Shown piece after piece: positions 61,734 through 64,000 of a DNA stretch of 64,000 bases. A model generated the notes under the pieces. The model worked only from the letters and a program-made list of their open reading frames with translations. It was not told where the DNA came from and ran no database searches. The stretch is from contig NZ_FPAS01000001.1 in the NCBI RefSeq assembly GCF_900116425.1, positions 868,001 through 932,000 of the forward strand, in the 5' to 3' direction. Within the stretch, counting starts at the first letter, position 1, and the number at the start of each line of letters is the position of its first letter. The DNA comes from Lishizhenia tianjinensis. Lineage in GTDB: Bacteria > Bacteroidota > Bacteroidia > Flavobacteriales_D > Crocinitomicaceae. The position numbers and the translations under genes were made by a program.

Positions 61734-62404
61734 CGTTGTTGTCTTCTTCTTTGTCTATTCTTCTTCCGAGCTTCCTTCCTACGCTCAACATAGGCTTTTT
61801 TCTTTAGTTTGTATTCCGATTTATCCAGGAGGTGAACCGTGAAATCAAACTTGACCAAACCGGCATTTACATCTTCTATGACGCGTTCTAAAATATAGTC
61901 TTTGTCTTCAGGATCATATCTCATTTTCAAATCTTGATCCCAGGCCTGAGCAATCAATGAAAAGGTTGAAGCTTTTGATTCGGATTCGTATTTCGATATA
62001 ATATCGTAAATACTCATTCCCGTTTCTCTGTAAATGAGTTTCGCCAATACTACCCCATCACTCCTATACAAATCCTTTAGTAAAAACTTGAAATCGGCCT
62101 TTAAATCTTTATGGGTTTGCTTAACCAATTTCTTTTGCTTTCTTTTTTTATTGAGTGAAGCCATCTCCAAATCTAAAGAATCAATTACCTCTTTGGTATA
62201 TAAAGCCAAAGGATAAACTTTACGGACTTTGCGCAATAGACGGTTATATTCTTTCTGATAATTCGGAATACATTTTATTTCCTCGAATTCCTGGTTATAT
62301 ACAAATGCCGTATCCTCTTGGAGGTTAAGGTTCTGCTGCCCCATAGCCCAAACTCCATTTAAAAACAGAAGAAATATGGGTAGTTGTTTAATTTTTGCAA
62401 ACAT
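61715..62404 (-). CDS. DUF4294 family secreted protein
   Basis: From the start at 62404 (MFAKIKQLPIFLLFLNGVWAMGQ), a signal peptide leads to the DUF4294 core: YNRLLRKVRKVYPLALYTKEVID, LKADFKFLLKDLYRSDGVVLAKLIYRETG and IAQAWDQDLKMRYDP. The C-terminal 35 residues are strongly basic (KKKAYVERRKEARKKNRQRRR), as if binding acidic polymers. The family is limited to Bacteroidota as far as I know; function unknown. An in-frame Met at 62440 would overlap the leader of the neighbouring gene. Confidence 0.9.
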   Translation of the reverse strand: MFAKIKQLPIFLLFLNGVWAMGQQNLNLQEDTAFVYNQEFEEIKCIPNYQKEYNRLLRKVRKVYPLALYTKEVIDSLDLEMASLNKKRKQKKLVKQTHKDLKADFKFLLKDLYRSDGVVLAKLIYRETGMSIYDIISKYESESKASTFSLIAQAWDQDLKMRYDPEDKDYILERVIEDVNAGLVKFDFTVHLLDKSEYKLKKKAYVERRKEARKKNRQRRRQQRKKGTQ

Positions 62405-62443
62405 AATCCCTAGTTTTAAGGTGTTAACAATAGTTCTCAAGTT

Positions 62444-62890
62444 ATGAAAATTCTGATGAGTTTTATTTTTTTTAGTATCATTTTTACAAGTTGCAAGAAC
62501 GATGCCTCAAATCCATCTTCTGGTGATCTTGGTAACACCTTTATAGATACTAACGAAAACAAACCTCAAATAATTGTACCCGATGGAGAGCTTGAAAGTT
62601 TAGACACCCTCATCAATAAAGAAGAAAGTCCTGCATCTATAACAGAGGAAAAAATTGAAATTGAAAAAAACTTTGGACAACAGTGGGACTTTTGTAACTG
62701 CGTTAAAGCCCTTGATTCTTTAACACAAGCTTTGGGTAAAAATAACTTAAGCGACCAAGAGCTCGACCAGCTTTTACAACGTTCTGATTACATAGACCTT
62801 AAGTGTAAAACCATCACTGCAGAGCCCAGTTCTACCCTCGAAGAAAGAGAGGCGCATCAGAAAAAAGTAAGAAAATGTTTAAATAATTAA
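62444..62890 (+). CDS. Lipoprotein of unknown function
   Basis: Lipobox FTSC (Cys 17) after MKILMSFIFFSIIF. The first part of the mature protein is disordered and acidic; the second half has FCNCVKALDSLTQ and four Cys in total (C-x-C, LKCKTI, RKCLNN), likely two disulphides. This cysteine helix domain occurs in other Bacteroidota lipoproteins. It is divergent from the DUF4294 gene and lies 55 bases before the sigma-factor gene. Confidence 0.8.
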   Translation: MKILMSFIFFSIIFTSCKNDASNPSSGDLGNTFIDTNENKPQIIVPDGELESLDTLINKEESPASITEEKIEIEKNFGQQWDFCNCVKALDSLTQALGKNNLSDQELDQLLQRSDYIDLKCKTITAEPSSTLEEREAHQKKVRKCLNN

Positions 62891-62945
62891 TATTTTCGGG
62901 CAACCCTTTAAAAGGAGCTGAGTACTTAAATCAAAAACCACGCAT

Positions 62946-63497
62946 TTGAGCGCAATTAGTGCAAAGACATTAAAAGACTTTTGCAAAGGAAAAAAAAGAG
63001 CCTTTGACAAGATTTACCATGCCTATTCACCAGGTATGTATGCCATTGCTTTGCGCTATATGAAAGATGAGGATGAAGCTAAGGACGTACTTCAAAATAG
63101 CTTTATAAAACTTTACAATAGTAGAGATAAATTTGATCCTTCAGGTTCTATTGGAGCGTACATCAAACGTATAACCATAAATACAGCATTAGACGAATTA
63201 AGAAAGAAAAAGAAATTTGAACCCATCGAAAACAACCTTATTCTCAGTGAGGATGAAGTAGATTTTGAAATAGAAGAGAATAACAAGCAATCCTATGAAC
63301 AGCTTTTAGGTTTCATTCAAGATTTACCCGATGGATACCGTACCGTATTTAATCTCTTTGTGTTTGAAAATTTAAAACATACAGAAATAGCAGAATATTT
63401 AGACATATCGGTAAATACATCTAAATCGCAGTTAATGAAAGCGAAAAGGATGTTAAAAGAAAAGCTGAGTTCATTAGTAAATGCAGAAAGAGCATGA
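62946..63497 (+). CDS. RNA polymerase sigma-70 factor, ECF family
   Basis: The 183-residue protein (TTG start) contains sigma region 2, residues about 20-90 (FDKIYHAYSPGMYAIALRYM, DEAKDVLQNSFIKLY, IKRITINTALDELRKKKK), and region 4, about 120-175 (LPDGYRTVFNLFVFENLKHTEIAEYLDISVNTSKSQLMKAKRML). It lacks regions 1 and 3, as ECF factors do. Its stop overlaps the start of the next gene (ATGA), which has an N-terminal cytosolic part and one membrane helix, i.e. a probable anti-sigma. Target genes are unknown; envelope genes are the usual targets. Confidence 0.93.
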   Translation: MSAISAKTLKDFCKGKKRAFDKIYHAYSPGMYAIALRYMKDEDEAKDVLQNSFIKLYNSRDKFDPSGSIGAYIKRITINTALDELRKKKKFEPIENNLILSEDEVDFEIEENNKQSYEQLLGFIQDLPDGYRTVFNLFVFENLKHTEIAEYLDISVNTSKSQLMKAKRMLKEKLSSLVNAERA

Positions 63498-64000
63498 GTA
63501 AGAAAAACAACATAGAAAATCTTTTCAAAGAGAAGATGCTTGCTGCAGAGGTAAAACCACCTGTGCATGCTAAGCGTGCTATAGACGATGCTCTGAACTT
63601 TCCTAAGACGAATGTGCGCAGATTGTTTTTACTTACCCTTCTTTTACTTTCTCTACTCTCAGCTTCGGCGTATTTCTTTTTAAAGGATAACAACTCCCTG
63701 GAAAACGGATTAAGTGATCACAAAATCACAACGCATCAAAGTAGGACAGTAGAAAAAACGGAATCAGAAATTACTTCTGGGGTATTGTCTTCAACTTCAA
63801 AAAATGACAAGACAACCCTTAACGAAGCAAAAGTATCACCCGAATTAACGAGTGAAGAGGTATTAAATACAGCTACCACAGATACGCAGTTGAATAATGA
63901 AAAATTAGGAGCTACAAAACCAAATTCAACTAAGGTTAATAAAACATCCTCTGCGTCCGAAAAACTTCCATCTTCCTCTACTAAAACAACGCATACCACT
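63494..64000 (+). CDS. Putative membrane anti-sigma factor-like protein, cut by the window edge
   Basis: The reading frame starts at 63494 with MSKKNNIENLFKEKM and stays open for 169 codons to the last base of the window, so it is partial. Residues 1-40 are cytosolic and charged, about 43-61 are a membrane helix (LFLLTLLLLSLLSASAYFF), and the remainder is a Ser/Thr/Lys-rich, probably disordered periplasmic stretch. Its overlap with the ECF sigma gene and its topology fit an anti-sigma role. I see no zinc (ZAS) motif, so the mechanism is open. The rest of the protein is not in view. Confidence 0.75.
   Translation, partial: MSKKNNIENLFKEKMLAAEVKPPVHAKRAIDDALNFPKTNVRRLFLLTLLLLSLLSASAYFFLKDNNSLENGLSDHKITTHQSRTVEKTESEITSGVLSSTSKNDKTTLNEAKVSPELTSEEVLNTATTDTQLNNEKLGATKPNSTKVNKTSSASEKLPSSSTKTTHTT

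Noticed and set aside
1..64000. Search for tRNA, rRNA, prophage, toxin-antitoxin and defence genes
   Set aside because: No cloverleaf, integrase, phage structural gene, restriction enzyme or toxin pair was recognised by eye; a tRNAscan or DefenseFinder run would be needed to exclude divergent cases.

Overview
The window looks like chromosomal DNA of a free-living Bacteroidota bacterium, most likely order Flavobacteriales (Crocinitomicaceae or Cryomorphaceae-like; the family is inference). The evidence is an AT-rich genome with dense genes, promoters of the Bacteroidota type (-7 box TAnnTTTG), type IX secretion system (T9SS) substrates with type A and type B C-terminal domains, the bacillithiol gene bshA, leucine dehydrogenase, a long NusB, families largely restricted to the phylum (DUF5606, DUF4294, OstA-like, the small membrane gene before mutL), and several TTG/GTG starts.

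Layout. 1-2.2 kb: an IS1595-like element, trmD, the 4.5S SRP RNA gene (ffs) and a 176-bp miniature element with the same kind of ends as the IS. 2.2-9.3 kb: a lipoprotein, acetyl-CoA synthetase, a glutamine amidotransferase, ridA, a lipoprotein and a glycosyltransferase fused to a decayed sugar-phosphate transferase. 9.3-16.2 kb: a 2-oxo acid dehydrogenase E2, a large TPR/PD40/OmpA/SPOR-like envelope protein, an exonuclease, a FAH-family enzyme and an L,D-transpeptidase. 16.4-31.5 kb: prfC with a structured leader, a hydrolase, a HopJ-family protein, two divergent subtilases, a repeat protein of propeller type, a histone-deacetylase-like enzyme, a LysM glucosaminidase, rocD and a secreted T9SS-like protein. 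31.5-41.6 kb: yaaA and ribD (divergent), the overlapping set Fur / STAS / purA / OstA-like, and two tandem paralogous T9SS type B proteins. 41.6-53.2 kb: bshA and a NagZ-beta-lactamase fusion, the mutL-rhomboid-rhomboid-EEP operon, a Rof-like gene, coaD and a thioredoxin-fold protein without its cysteines. 53.2-64 kb: an outer-membrane protein, uvrA and an ABC exporter, leucine dehydrogenase-nusB-DUF1573-yajC, a DUF4294 protein, and an ECF sigma factor overlapping a membrane anti-sigma-like gene cut by the window edge.

Most of the region is housekeeping: translation, purine, riboflavin and CoA synthesis, DNA repair, cell wall turnover. It is interleaved with a T9SS/outer-membrane programme. 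I see no CRISPR array, phage, toxin-antitoxin or recognisable defence island, and no tRNA or rRNA gene. The most interesting signals are small: the IS/MITE pair, apparently leaderless trmD and ribD promoters that the ffs promoter calibrates, a hairpin plus tiny upstream ORF before prfC, an interspersed palindromic motif, a STAS protein translationally coupled between Fur and PurA, and several enzymes that kept their fold but appear to have lost catalytic residues.
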